Origin: a virus
Virus record (IMG/VR): IMGVR_UViG_3300042543_000852
Location: 1-37,086 of that record
Length of the DNA: 37,086 nt
Direction: 5' to 3' (one strand)
This document shows, piece after piece, positions 13,335 through 21,523 of this stretch (positions within the stretch are counted from its first letter, which is position 1; each line of letters starts with the position of its first letter). Below the pieces are notes generated by a model that searched no databases, had not been told where the DNA came from, and worked only from the letters and a program-made list of their open reading frames with translations. Both the position numbers and the translations under genes were made by a program.

Positions 13335-13844
13335 TTACGCTCCTTTCCGTTTGGCGCTGGCTCTGCCTGCGGCGTATGCAGCTTCGAGGGCGGCTTTGAC
13401 ATTGAGCACTCCGACATCCTTAAAATCGAGGCTGTCGGATTTGCGTTCTTCGAGCGTCTCAAAATTGAGATGCGTAAGCGCGATGTTGGTAAGTATCTCG
13501 TCTTTGCTTTTCGGCGTGGTGTAGGGAATCAGCTTGCCCGTCTCTTCGCGGATGGCTTTTTCAAAATGCCTACGCCAGCCTTTATCGGCGTTGCGTTTTT
13601 CGAGGTGGTTTGCAACCGCCTCCGCCGTTGCTGGGCCGCCGTTGATGAAGCTCAAGTCATCCGCAAGGTGGCGACCGAAACGCGCATCGAGCAACGTGCG
13701 GGTTTCTTCGGGCGTAAGGTTAAAGGTTTTGGCAAAAAAGCGGCTGGCGGTATCCCAGGTCATTGCGGCATCGTAGCCGTTGCTGACGCTGGTTCCCCAA
13801 AAGCCCCATTCTTCGTTGTTGGTAGGTAGCGGTTCGTTTTTCAT
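13335..13844 (-). CDS. DUF6900-like protein
   Basis: 169 residues from the ATG at 13844 (AAAGGA six bases upstream; another ATG at 13850 is too close to that site). The N-terminal region reads EEWGFWGTSVSNGYDAAMTW, then LLDARFGRHLADDLSF, a motif seen in many plasmid and phage proteins. The C-terminal 50 residues match DUF6900: ILTNIALTHLNFETLEERKSD, then LDFKDVGVLNVKAALEAAY. Both parts are common in alphaproteobacterial mobile DNA without a known role. First gene of a four-gene leftward operon driven from promoter block B. Confidence 0.75.
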   Translation of the reverse strand: MKNEPLPTNNEEWGFWGTSVSNGYDAAMTWDTASRFFAKTFNLTPEETRTLLDARFGRHLADDLSFINGGPATAEAVANHLEKRNADKGWRRHFEKAIREETGKLIPYTTPKSKDEILTNIALTHLNFETLEERKSDSLDFKDVGVLNVKAALEAAYAAGRASAKRKGA

Positions 13845-13869
13845 ATGCATTCCTTTCGGTTGGTTGTTG

Positions 13870-13950
13870 TCCCCTGTGGACACCCCCATGAATGCTTCGA
13901 ACTGCATCTTAATCAACCAGAAAAATCAATAATTCGCATTATTTATCAAT
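13870..13950 (-). promoter_or_regulatory. Promoter/leader block B, paralogue of block A
   Basis: CATGAATGCTTCGAA (13887-13901) and TCGCATTATTTATCAAT (13934-13950) repeat the elements of 11164-11244 with identical 47-base spacing. The 15-mer lies 43 bases before the DUF6900-like ATG, nearly as in block A (44). The 74 bases from 13951 to the terS start hold no recognisable gene; TTGACT at 13971 could be part of a rightward packaging promoter, but the -10 is unclear. Confidence 0.6.
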
Positions 13951-14024
13951 ATATTAAACGTCTATTTGGCTTGACTGGAGGTGTGTCTTGGACATGGCAG
14001 TTTTATGGGGTTTTGGGGGCTGAT

Positions 14025-14567
14025 ATGGGCATGTCAATTCGTGCCTATGGTCGCCATCGCGGGGTCAGCGATGCGGCGGTAAGAAAGGCGATAAAATCAG
14101 GACGCATACGGCTGGAGGCGGACGGCAGCATCGGTGCGGATAAAGCCGATGCGCTCTGGAAAATTAACACCGATGTCGCCCAGCAACGTGGATCGCAAAC
14201 GGTGAAGCCGGTGCCGGATGCGGCGCTCGATGCGGTGCGCGATACGCTCAAAGAAAATGGCGCACCCACCAATGGCGGCACCACTTACATGCAGGCGCGC
14301 ACTGCGAATGAAGTATTGAAGGCGCAAACCAATCGTGTGCGGCTGCAAAAACTTAAAGGCGAGTTAATCGACAGGGCGAAAGTTATGGCGCATGTATTCA
14401 AGCTGGGACGGCAGGAACGCGATGCATGGCTTAACTGGCCTGCACGCGTCTCCGCGCAAATGGCAGCGGAGCTGGGTGCTGATCCACACACCACGCATGT
14501 GACGCTGGAAACCTATGTCAGACAGCATCTCTCAGAGCTTGCCGAATTCCGCGCAGGCGTCGACTGA
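14025..14567 (+). CDS. Terminase small subunit (Nu1-like)
   Basis: 180 residues. It binds the packaging site and hands DNA to the large subunit. An N-terminal winged helix-turn-helix of the Nu1 type covers about residues 1-45 (SIRAYGRHRGVSDAAVRKAIKSGRI). The C-terminal helical region (NEVLKAQTNRVRLQKLKGELID, then ARVSAQMAAELGADPHTTHVTLE) is typical of these proteins. ATG at 14025 is chosen because GGGGG lies five bases upstream; ATG at 14031 is also possible, and the open frame extends upstream to 13845 across promoter block B, which is not protein-like. It overlaps terL by 53 bases. Confidence 0.85.
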   Translation: MGMSIRAYGRHRGVSDAAVRKAIKSGRIRLEADGSIGADKADALWKINTDVAQQRGSQTVKPVPDAALDAVRDTLKENGAPTNGGTTYMQARTANEVLKAQTNRVRLQKLKGELIDRAKVMAHVFKLGRQERDAWLNWPARVSAQMAAELGADPHTTHVTLETYVRQHLSELAEFRAGVD

Positions 14568-16530
14568 ATTTTACGAAGGTGCGGATGCGGTAGAGAACCA
14601 GTGGCGCAGTGGATTAACGCCAGAATCGTTCCTCGCCGTTTCCGAGTGGGCGGATCGCTATCGGATGTTGTCTTCTAAATCCGCCGCCGAGCCAGGGCGG
14701 TGGCGTACCAGCCGCACGCCTTATCTGAAGCAGATCATGGATAATCTCTCGCCGCACTCGCCGGTGCAGCGGATCATTTTCATGAAAGGCGCGCAGATCG
14801 GCGGCACAGAATGCGGCAATAACTGGATCGGCTATGTCATCCATATGGCACCAGGGCCGATGATGGCGGTGGCACCGACGGTGGAGTTGGCGAAACGTAA
14901 CTCGAAGCAGCGTATCGATCCGCAGATCGATGAAACGCCGGAGCTGCGCGAATTGGTGAAGCCCGCCCGCGCGCGTGATTCAGGCAACACCATCCTGAGC
15001 AAGGAATTTCGCGGAGGCATTCTGGTGATGACGGGTGCCAACTCGGCGGTGGGACTCCGTTCCATGCCAGCGCGGTATTTGTTTATGGATGAGGTCGATG
15101 GGTATCCGGGCGATGTGGAGGGCGAAGGCGATCCAATCCTGCTTGCCGAACGCCGCTCCGCCACCTTCCAGAAGCGGCGGAAGATTTTTCTGGTGAGTAC
15201 GCCCACCACCAAGGGTATCTCGCGCATCCAGCGTGAATTCGACGGCAGCGACCAGCGGTATTTCCATGTGCCGTGTCCGCATTGCGATCATTTCCAGCCA
15301 TTGCGATTCACGCAGCTGCGCTGGCATGAGGGCAAACCACAAGAGGCGCAATATGCCTGCGAGGAATGCGGCGCGTTGATCGATGAGCATCATAAAACGC
15401 AGATGCTGGCGCGTGGACGCTGGGTTGCCACTGCTGAAACGGATGGCCGCACGATTGGCTACCATCTCTCTTCGCTTTACAGCCCAGTGGGTTGGTTTTC
15501 GTGGGGTGATGCGGCGGAGATGTTCGAAAACGCACAGGCGAATCCTGAGCTGATGAAGGGGTTTGTCAATACGGTGCTGGGCGAGCCGTATGAAGAAGAA
15601 TACGAAGCTCCCGAATGGAAACGGCTCTATGAACGCCGTGAACCATACCCAATGGGCGTGGTGCCAAATGGTGGATTATTTCTTACCGCTGGCGCGGACG
15701 TGCAGAAAGACCGCATCGAATGCGAAGTGGTGGCATGGGGCCGCCATAAAGAAAGCTGGTCGGTCGATTACCATGTCCTCATGGGCGATACCGCCATGCC
15801 GGAAGTGTGGGAAAAGCTCGAAGCATTGCTCAGGCGCGATTGGCACCATGCAGGTGGTGGCACATTGCCCATCCGCGTGCTGGCGGTGGATAGCGGTTAC
15901 GCGACGCAGGATGTGTATGGCTGGGTAAAAACTCACCCGCAAGCGAGCTGGGGTGGTGCGGGTGCGCGCGCATCGTCCCCGCGCACGGTGGTCGCGGTGA
16001 AAGGCCGCGATAGTGAAACCGCACTGATTTTGAGCGTGTCGAAAGCCGATGTCGGCAGCAAACGGCGTGGGCTTCGCGTCTGGAATGTCAGCGGGCCGGT
16101 TGCCAAGATGGAGCTGTATCGCTGGCTGAAACTTGACCGTCCGACCAAGGAAGATGAACCGTTTCCGCCCGGAACATGCCACTTCCCAGAATATGCCGAG
16201 GAATATTTTAAGCAGCTGACGGCGGAAAAGCGTGTGATCAAATTGCACAAAGGCTTCCCCCGTGCCAGCTGGGAAAAAGACCCGACGCGCAATAACGAGG
16301 CACTCGATTGCCGCGTCTATGCACGCACGGCGGCAAGCCTTTACGGTCTCGACCGTTTTTCCGAGCGGCAATGGCAGCAGATGGAAGTGTCGCTCGGTAA
16401 GCAGCGTAACGTTCCTTATGCGGATACTTACGCGCCATCGCCGCAGCAAACTGCTGAAACAACTGCACCGACGCGCACGGCAGCCATTAGCCAGCGCACC
16501 ACTATGGCGGCGGATGATCCGTATCTATGA
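14515..16530 (+). CDS. Terminase large subunit (GpA family)
   Basis: 671 residues, normal for lambda gpA-type terminases. N-terminal ATPase: deviant Walker A MKGAQIGGTE near residue 90, Walker B RYLFMDEVDG near 187, and a STPTT coupling motif near 228. A zinc-ribbon-like CPHC/CEEC pair follows near 255-290. The C-terminal nuclease domain carries acidic residues at GADVQKDR, LAVDSGYAT and NEALDCRVYA. It cuts concatemers and drives DNA into the procapsid. The family predicts cohesive-end (cos) packaging. The ATG at 14515 lies inside terS, so the pair is coupled; only a weak GGAA precedes it. Confidence 0.97.
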   Translation: MSDSISQSLPNSAQASTEFYEGADAVENQWRSGLTPESFLAVSEWADRYRMLSSKSAAEPGRWRTSRTPYLKQIMDNLSPHSPVQRIIFMKGAQIGGTECGNNWIGYVIHMAPGPMMAVAPTVELAKRNSKQRIDPQIDETPELRELVKPARARDSGNTILSKEFRGGILVMTGANSAVGLRSMPARYLFMDEVDGYPGDVEGEGDPILLAERRSATFQKRRKIFLVSTPTTKGISRIQREFDGSDQRYFHVPCPHCDHFQPLRFTQLRWHEGKPQEAQYACEECGALIDEHHKTQMLARGRWVATAETDGRTIGYHLSSLYSPVGWFSWGDAAEMFENAQANPELMKGFVNTVLGEPYEEEYEAPEWKRLYERREPYPMGVVPNGGLFLTAGADVQKDRIECEVVAWGRHKESWSVDYHVLMGDTAMPEVWEKLEALLRRDWHHAGGGTLPIRVLAVDSGYATQDVYGWVKTHPQASWGGAGARASSPRTVVAVKGRDSETALILSVSKADVGSKRRGLRVWNVSGPVAKMELYRWLKLDRPTKEDEPFPPGTCHFPEYAEEYFKQLTAEKRVIKLHKGFPRASWEKDPTRNNEALDCRVYARTAASLYGLDRFSERQWQQMEVSLGKQRNVPYADTYAPSPQQTAETTAPTRTAAISQRTTMAADDPYL

Positions 16531-16539
16531 GGATTCACT

Positions 16540-16773
16540 ATGACCGATCTTACCACGTTGCAAACCCGCCTTGCAGAAGCGGAAGAAGCACAGCACCAGC
16601 TGATGATGGGCGCGAAAGAAGTGAGCGTGTCGATAGGAAATTATGGCTCCACTACCTACGCGCAGGCCAATGCCGAAAAGCTCGAACAATATATCGAAAA
16701 ACTCAAAAGCCAGATCGCCCGCTTAAGCGGTACCGCGCGTCGTGGCGTGATCAAGGTGGTATTCGATGAGTGA
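16540..16773 (+). CDS. Head-tail joining protein gpW
   Basis: 77 residues with the gpW pattern: LTTLQTRLAEAEEAQHQLMMG, then VSVSIGNYGSTTYAQ and YIEKLKSQIARL. In lambda this protein completes the neck after DNA packaging. It starts ten bases after terL and overlaps the portal gene by eight bases. Confidence 0.92.
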   Translation: MTDLTTLQTRLAEAEEAQHQLMMGAKEVSVSIGNYGSTTYAQANAEKLEQYIEKLKSQIARLSGTARRGVIKVVFDE

Positions 16774-18304
16774 TACTTCACATCGTGCCGCATCGCTAAC
16801 TGCGCGCGAACTCTCCAGCTGGCTGCCTGGTAACGGCTCGGCGGATGGTGATCTGCTGGGTGAATTACCCACGCTGGTGGGTCGTTCGCGTGATCTCATC
16901 CGTAACCACGGCGTGGCAGCGGGCGCGGCACAGACGATGGTGGATAATGTTGTCGGCACGGGACTCAGGCTGGTGGCCTTGCCTGATTACCGCGCACTTG
17001 GAAATACCAAAGAATGGGCGGATGATTGGGCGCGTGATGTTGAATCCCTCTGGCGCGGATGGGCGGAAGGGTTTGAGTGCGATGCGGCTTTGTCACTCAA
17101 TTTTGCGGGGCTGACTACGCAGGTGTTCCGCTCCGGTTTTATCAATGGCGAGGCATTGGCCTTACCGCTCTGGCTGCCAGAACGTGGTGGTGCATTTGCG
17201 ACCACGATTCAGCTGGTGGAACCGGATCGCCTGAGTAATCCGGGCGGCAAGCCAGACGATAAAACACTCCGCGCAGGAATTGAGATCGATGATTACGGCG
17301 CGCCGCTGGCGTACCATATTCGAAAAACCCATCCTGGCGATGTGTTTATGCCGTTTGCATCTTCAGCAGATGAATGGCAGCGCGTTCCCTCGCGCACCCC
17401 GTTCGGTCGCAGGCGTGTGCTGCATATCCATGATAAGGAGCGCAGTGGCCAGAACCGTGGCAAGCCCGCACTCACCTCTGTCATGCCGATGTTTAAAATG
17501 CTCGATCATTATGAACGTTCGGAGCTGCAAGCGGCGGTAGTAAACGCCATGATCGCGGCCTTTATCGAAACGCCGCTCGATGCAGAAACCGTGGTTGAAA
17601 TGTTTGGTGGCAGTTACGAGGATTACGACACAAAGCGCAAAGAATGGAAGGCCAAGCTCGCGGGAGGCTCCATCATCACCACATTCCCTGGTGACAAGCT
17701 GTCGCCGTTTACGCCGAGCCGCCCGAATTCTGCTTACGGTGCGTTTGTCGAGAATATCCTACGTCATATTGGGACAGGCCTCAATCTGCCCTTCGAACTT
17801 CTAATGAAGGATTTTTCAAAGACAAATTATTCGAGTGCCCGCGCCGCATTGCTCGAAGCATGGCGGTTTTTCTCAGGCCGCAGGCAGTGGCTCGCCACCT
17901 ATTGGGCGAAGCCCGTGTATGAGCTGTGGCTGGAAGAAGCGATTAATAGCAGCAAGATCGAGGCGCCAGATTTTTACATCAACCGTGCCGCATGGTCGCG
18001 CTGCAAATGGATTGGTCCCGGTCGCGGCTGGGTTGACCCGGTCAAAGAAGCGCAAGCCTCACAAATCCGCATGGAGGCTGGTCTTTCCACCCTCGAAGAT
18101 GAATGCGCTATGCAGGGGCTCGATTGGGAAGAAGTGCTGGAGCAGCGTGCGCGTGAAAAAGCCAAGATGCAGGAGCTTGGGTTGGGTGATTTGACCCCCA
18201 GCATTGCGGTTAAATCGCTCCCAGGCCAAGGCAAAGATAGTGGAAATGACAACAGCAATAATCAGGAGGATGACAATGCGAGCATGGAACAAAGCGACCA
18301 GTGA
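16766..18304 (+). CDS. Portal protein (lambda family)
   Basis: 512 residues. Forms the ring at the capsid vertex through which DNA passes. Lambda-portal marks are visible: ARELSSWLPGNGSADGDLL, LVGRSRDLIRNHGVAAGAAQ and DNVVGTGLRL near the N-terminus, FINGEALALPLW and VEPDRLSNPGG in the middle, IGTGLNLPFELLMKDFSKTN and SSARAALLEAWRFF near residue 360, and a Gln/Asn-rich tail. The last 29 bases overlap the protease gene, whose ribosome-binding site lies inside this reading frame. Confidence 0.96.
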   Translation: MSDTSHRAASLTARELSSWLPGNGSADGDLLGELPTLVGRSRDLIRNHGVAAGAAQTMVDNVVGTGLRLVALPDYRALGNTKEWADDWARDVESLWRGWAEGFECDAALSLNFAGLTTQVFRSGFINGEALALPLWLPERGGAFATTIQLVEPDRLSNPGGKPDDKTLRAGIEIDDYGAPLAYHIRKTHPGDVFMPFASSADEWQRVPSRTPFGRRRVLHIHDKERSGQNRGKPALTSVMPMFKMLDHYERSELQAAVVNAMIAAFIETPLDAETVVEMFGGSYEDYDTKRKEWKAKLAGGSIITTFPGDKLSPFTPSRPNSAYGAFVENILRHIGTGLNLPFELLMKDFSKTNYSSARAALLEAWRFFSGRRQWLATYWAKPVYELWLEEAINSSKIEAPDFYINRAAWSRCKWIGPGRGWVDPVKEAQASQIRMEAGLSTLEDECAMQGLDWEEVLEQRAREKAKMQELGLGDLTPSIAVKSLPGQGKDSGNDNSNNQEDDNASMEQSDQ

Positions 18305-19484
18305 ACCGTGGGCAATCACGGAATCAGCCTTGCAGACGATTTTAGAAATCGCCGAGCGCGAAAATGAAAAACCCGAAGCGGTGGCGGCGCGGCTGGGAAA
18401 AGAATTGCAAAACACCCATACCGTGACCGAACGTGATGGTGTGGCGGTCATTCCCGTCACCGGCCCGCTCTTTCGCTACGCCAATTTGTTCACAGCCATC
18501 AGCGGTGCCACCTCCTATGAAATACTGGCGCAGGATTTTACCGCCGCCATCGAAAACCCCGACATCAATGCCATCATTCTTAATATTGACTCTCCTGGTG
18601 GTGAGGTAAATGGCTGCTCGGAACTGGCCAATATGATTTTTGCGGCACGCGGCAAAAAACCGATCATCGCTTATGCCTCCGGTGATGCTGCGTCGGGTGC
18701 GTACTGGATTGCCAGCGCTGCCGATCAGGTAGTCGCCTCCGAAACCTCCGGCCTCGGCTCTATCGGCGTAGTGGCGGTGTATCGCGGTGCCAAACCCGAT
18801 AAAAATGCGCCCACCACCATCGAAATTGTCTCTTCACAAAGCCCGTTTAAGCGCCTCAACCCCGAAAGTGATGAAGGCCGTGCCAAGCTACAGACGCGCA
18901 TCGACGCGATGGCGGAAGTATTTGTGAACACCCTCGCGCGCAATCGCGGCATTGAAGCTACGCAAGTGTTAGAGCAGTTCGGTGGCGGCGACATCTTGAT
19001 CGGCGCGCACGCCGTGAATGCTGGTCTTGCCGACCGCATTGGCTCTCTCGAAAAACTGATCGCGGAATTTTCCGCCAGTTCAAACCCCGCCCTCCAGCGG
19101 GGTTTTTTATTACCCGCAACCACTCAACAGAAGGAGACCGCCATGAATTTAGAAACACTCGCCCAAGAACATCCTGAATTGCTCGCGCAAGTGCAAAGCG
19201 ATGCGAGGGCATCTGAACGATCACGCATCCAGACCATCCTTGCATCCGAGGAAGCCAAGGATCGTGGCGATCTCGCCCAGCACCTATCCTTTGCCACCGA
19301 TATGGCAGCGGATAGCGCGGTCGCAATGCTCGCTAAGGCACCAAAAATTCAACCCGAACCAAAAACCAACGGCTTCGATGCGGCCATGCGCGATCTCGGC
19401 AATCCGAAAATCACTCCAGCAAGTGCCGAAGCCGAGGAAGACTCCATCGACAGCGTGGCTAAACGCCTCGCTGCGGCTTCATGA
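18276..19484 (+). CDS. S49 (ClpP/SppA-type) prohead protease fused to scaffold
   Basis: 402 residues from ATG 18276 (AGGAGG six bases upstream). The SppA-like serine protease domain spans about 50-265, with NIDSPGGEVNG for the oxyanion region, nucleophile S140 in AASGAYW and probable general base K192 in FKRLN. It matures the prohead, like lambda gpC. From about residue 290 the chain is a charged helical scaffold-like segment (LETLAQEHPELLAQVQSDAR, later GFDAAMRDLG). As in lambda C/Nu3, this 3' part has its own start signal. A terminator-shaped hairpin lies in the coding sequence between the two parts (19085-19108). Confidence 0.93.
   Translation: MRAWNKATSEPWAITESALQTILEIAERENEKPEAVAARLGKELQNTHTVTERDGVAVIPVTGPLFRYANLFTAISGATSYEILAQDFTAAIENPDINAIILNIDSPGGEVNGCSELANMIFAARGKKPIIAYASGDAASGAYWIASAADQVVASETSGLGSIGVVAVYRGAKPDKNAPTTIEIVSSQSPFKRLNPESDEGRAKLQTRIDAMAEVFVNTLARNRGIEATQVLEQFGGGDILIGAHAVNAGLADRIGSLEKLIAEFSASSNPALQRGFLLPATTQQKETAMNLETLAQEHPELLAQVQSDARASERSRIQTILASEEAKDRGDLAQHLSFATDMAADSAVAMLAKAPKIQPEPKTNGFDAAMRDLGNPKITPASAEAEEDSIDSVAKRLAAAS
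19085..19108 (+). terminator. Terminator-like hairpin inside the protease-scaffold gene
   Basis: CCCCGC (19085-19090), 6-base loop, GCGGGG (19097-19102), then six T (19103-19108). It has every feature of an intrinsic terminator but is read in frame (encoding NPALQRGFLL). It lies at the junction between the protease and scaffold domains, 34 bases before the internal scaffold start. Confidence 0.7.
19143..19484 (+). CDS. Scaffold protein from an internal in-frame start (Nu3-like)
   Basis: 113 residues if translation starts at the internal ATG 19143, preceded by AAGGAG with good spacing. The product is acidic, helical and without hydrophobic core signs, as expected for a capsid scaffold. In lambda, Nu3 is made in the same way from the 3' third of gene C. 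The arrangement is seen here; that it is used is inferred. Confidence 0.6.
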   Translation: MNLETLAQEHPELLAQVQSDARASERSRIQTILASEEAKDRGDLAQHLSFATDMAADSAVAMLAKAPKIQPEPKTNGFDAAMRDLGNPKITPASAEAEEDSIDSVAKRLAAAS

Positions 19485-19548
19485 ACCAACCCCTTATGAC
19501 CTGCAATCCATTGATAACCCAACCCTAGAACCCAAAGGAGATAACGCT

Positions 19549-19923
19549 ATGCCAGTATCAGGCTTTACCAATCAGGGCACTTATACCCCTGACAATCTAA
19601 TCGCCGGTGAGTTTCCACGCGTTGCACGCAAGGTAACAATCGCAACCCCAGCCAATCTTTTACGTGGAGCGGTATTGGGGCGCATCACCGCCAGCGGAAA
19701 ATATATCCTCAGCGCCTCAGCGGCGGTGGATGGATCGCAAACGCCGGAGGCTATTCTCGGAGAAGATACCGATGCCTCTGGAGGAGACAAGGAAGCGATT
19801 GTTTACCTGTCGGGTGAGTTCAATGAACTCGCTCTGACGCTTGGCGCTGGCCACACCGCAGCCTCCATCTCACTTGGCCTGCGGAATAAATCCATCTTCT
19901 TAACCAAAAACCAAGGAGCTTAA
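19549..19923 (+). CDS. Head decoration protein (gpD-like)
   Basis: 124 residues from ATG 19549, with AAAGGAG upstream. The sequence shows the gpD family pattern: YTPDNLIAGEFPRVARKVTI, then LLRGAVLGRIT and PEAILGEDTDASGGDKEAIVYLSGEFN. Trimers of this protein cap the expanded capsid and stabilise it. The reading frame runs upstream into the protease gene, but that part is only a shadow. It ends two bases before the major capsid gene. Confidence 0.93.
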   Translation: MPVSGFTNQGTYTPDNLIAGEFPRVARKVTIATPANLLRGAVLGRITASGKYILSASAAVDGSQTPEAILGEDTDASGGDKEAIVYLSGEFNELALTLGAGHTAASISLGLRNKSIFLTKNQGA

Positions 19924-19925
19924 CC

Positions 19926-20963
19926 ATGCCTGTCGATATTTTTTCTACGCAAGTGCTGAACAAGACCGTCGAATATCTCGACCGTCCAGCCTCATTCCTG
20001 CTCGATACATTTTTCGGGCAGGTGCAAACCGCCGATACCGAAGAAATTTTCTTCGATATCGATAAATCGAAACCGCGCCTCACGCCGTTTGTGTCACCGC
20101 TGGTTGCGGGTAAAGTCGTCGCTGATTCGGGCTATGAAACCAAAAGTTTCAAGCCAGCCTATGCCAAGGATAAGCGCCGCTTTGACCCCAGCGCTCCCCT
20201 CAAACGCACTATCGGAGAAAGAATCGGTGGCACGCTCACGCCCCAACAGCGACGGGATGCGGCACTGAATCGCTCGCTGACCAACCAGCTGGAAAATCTC
20301 ACACGCCGAGAGGAAGTGATGGCTTCTGAAGCACTGAGGCTGGGACAAGTGACCGTTTCTGGAGATAACTACCCGACCGTGGTGGTGAATTTTCAGCGCG
20401 ATGCGGCACTCACAGTGACACTCACGGGCGTAAACCGCTGGGGTCAGGCTGGAATCAAGCCTCTGGATAATCTGGAGGATTGGGCAAGCCTTGTGCAAAC
20501 CAAGTCTGGCGCAGCAGCCAAAACGGTGATCATGGACCCTGCCGCATGGCGACTGTTCCGAAACAGCGACGATGTGAAAGCGTTGCTCACCATCTACCGT
20601 GGCACCAATTCGGCTTTCCAGGTAGATCCGCTAGTGCGTGGCCAAGGTAATGAGAAGGCGCGTTTCATCGGCACCATCGGTGATTTTGACATCTGGATTT
20701 ACAATGATGTCTATACCGATGATCTGGGCAACACCGTACCGATGCTTCCCACCAACACGGTGATTGTGGGCAGCCCCGTCAATGTGGAAGGAACACGCTG
20801 CTACGGCGTGATTCAGGACGAAAAAGCGGCATACCGCGCACAGCGTTATTTCAGTAAATCATGGCTGGAAGAAGACCCTGCAGTGCGTTGGCTGCTTTTG
20901 CAGTCGGCACCACTTGTCGTGCCGTATCGCCCGAATGCCTGCTTCTGTGCAACCGTCAATTAA
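19926..20963 (+). CDS. Major capsid protein (gpE family)
   Basis: 345 residues with AAGGAG seven bases upstream. Family marks include FLLDTFFGQVQTADTEEIFFDID at the N-terminus, SPLVAGKVVADSGYETKSF, a long helix with RRDAALNRSLTNQLENLTRR and late motifs IYNDVYTDDLGN and KSWLEEDPAVRWLLLQSAPLVVP. It has the HK97-type fold and forms the icosahedral shell. Directly follows the decoration gene, as D-E in lambda. Confidence 0.96.
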   Translation: MPVDIFSTQVLNKTVEYLDRPASFLLDTFFGQVQTADTEEIFFDIDKSKPRLTPFVSPLVAGKVVADSGYETKSFKPAYAKDKRRFDPSAPLKRTIGERIGGTLTPQQRRDAALNRSLTNQLENLTRREEVMASEALRLGQVTVSGDNYPTVVVNFQRDAALTVTLTGVNRWGQAGIKPLDNLEDWASLVQTKSGAAAKTVIMDPAAWRLFRNSDDVKALLTIYRGTNSAFQVDPLVRGQGNEKARFIGTIGDFDIWIYNDVYTDDLGNTVPMLPTNTVIVGSPVNVEGTRCYGVIQDEKAAYRAQRYFSKSWLEEDPAVRWLLLQSAPLVVPYRPNACFCATVN

Positions 20964-20975
20964 TGGAGGACACTC

Positions 20976-21221
20976 ATGAAAATCACATCACACACGACAC
21001 TTGTTGTTGGTAAAGCCGGAAAAACGGAGGAAGTGCCTCCTGGTGCGCCGGTCGATATCGATGACGATGAAGCCAAAGACCTTATCGCACGCGGTATCGC
21101 CGTGAGGGTTGGAAAATCGGATAAATCTGCGGAGAAGGAAACAAAAGAGCCGCAGGGTAGCAAACCACCTGCAGAAGGAGGTAACAGCAAACCACCCGTC
21201 GATGGTGGAAAACAACCATGA
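20976..21221 (+). CDS. Small head/packaging-region protein
   Basis: 81 residues with GGAGG before the ATG. The first 50 residues are a compact beta/alpha unit (KITSHTTLVVGKAGKTEEVPPG, then DDDEAKDLIARGIAVRV). The tail is flexible and low-complexity, with two KPP-x5-G units (GSKPPAEGG, NSKPPVDGG). Position after the capsid gene equals lambda FI, but sequence similarity to FI cannot be shown. It overlaps the next gene by four bases. Confidence 0.7.
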   Translation: MKITSHTTLVVGKAGKTEEVPPGAPVDIDDDEAKDLIARGIAVRVGKSDKSAEKETKEPQGSKPPAEGGNSKPPVDGGKQP

Positions 21222-21523
21222 CGGCGTTTTCCCGCTCCGTCGATTCGCTCTTTGCCAAACTGGGGGTGGCGGCAACATTCCAGCCACGCATCGGCATGAA
21301 CCGTGCCGTCACCCTTATTCCCAAGCGCCCTGACGAAATCATTGGCCTTAGACAGAGCGACATCAGCAGCGAAGTCACGCTGTTCGATCTGCGGATCAAC
21401 GAAGTAGCAGATCCGAAGGCCGATGATGTGGTGATTTATCAGGGTGAAGAGTATCGCATCATCGGTGAACCGAGGCGCGACATACATCGTCTGATCTGGA
21501 CGGTGGAGGCAGTAAAGCGATGA
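21218..21523 (+). CDS. Head-tail attachment protein (FII-like)
   Basis: 101 residues. The pattern resembles lambda gpFII-type connectors: SRSVDSLFAKLGVAATF, VTLIPKRPDEI and a beta-rich end PKADDVVIYQGEEYRIIGEP. It joins the packaged head to the tail. It overlaps both neighbours by four bases (ATGA), so synthesis is coupled. Confidence 0.75.
   Translation: MTAFSRSVDSLFAKLGVAATFQPRIGMNRAVTLIPKRPDEIIGLRQSDISSEVTLFDLRINEVADPKADDVVIYQGEEYRIIGEPRRDIHRLIWTVEAVKR

Noticed and set aside
13994-14023. Nine-codon leader reading frame (MAVLWGFGG) before terS
   Set aside because: The preceding GGAGG is too far away and there is no support for translation; probably chance.
13845-14024. Upstream extension of the terminase small subunit
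   Set aside because: It crosses promoter block B, has no SD at its ATG and the residues do not look like terminase; the start at 14025 has a purine-rich site.
13851-14024. cos packaging site before terS
   Set aside because: A cos site is expected near here for a GpA-type terminase, but I could not identify ends or a symmetric nick site.
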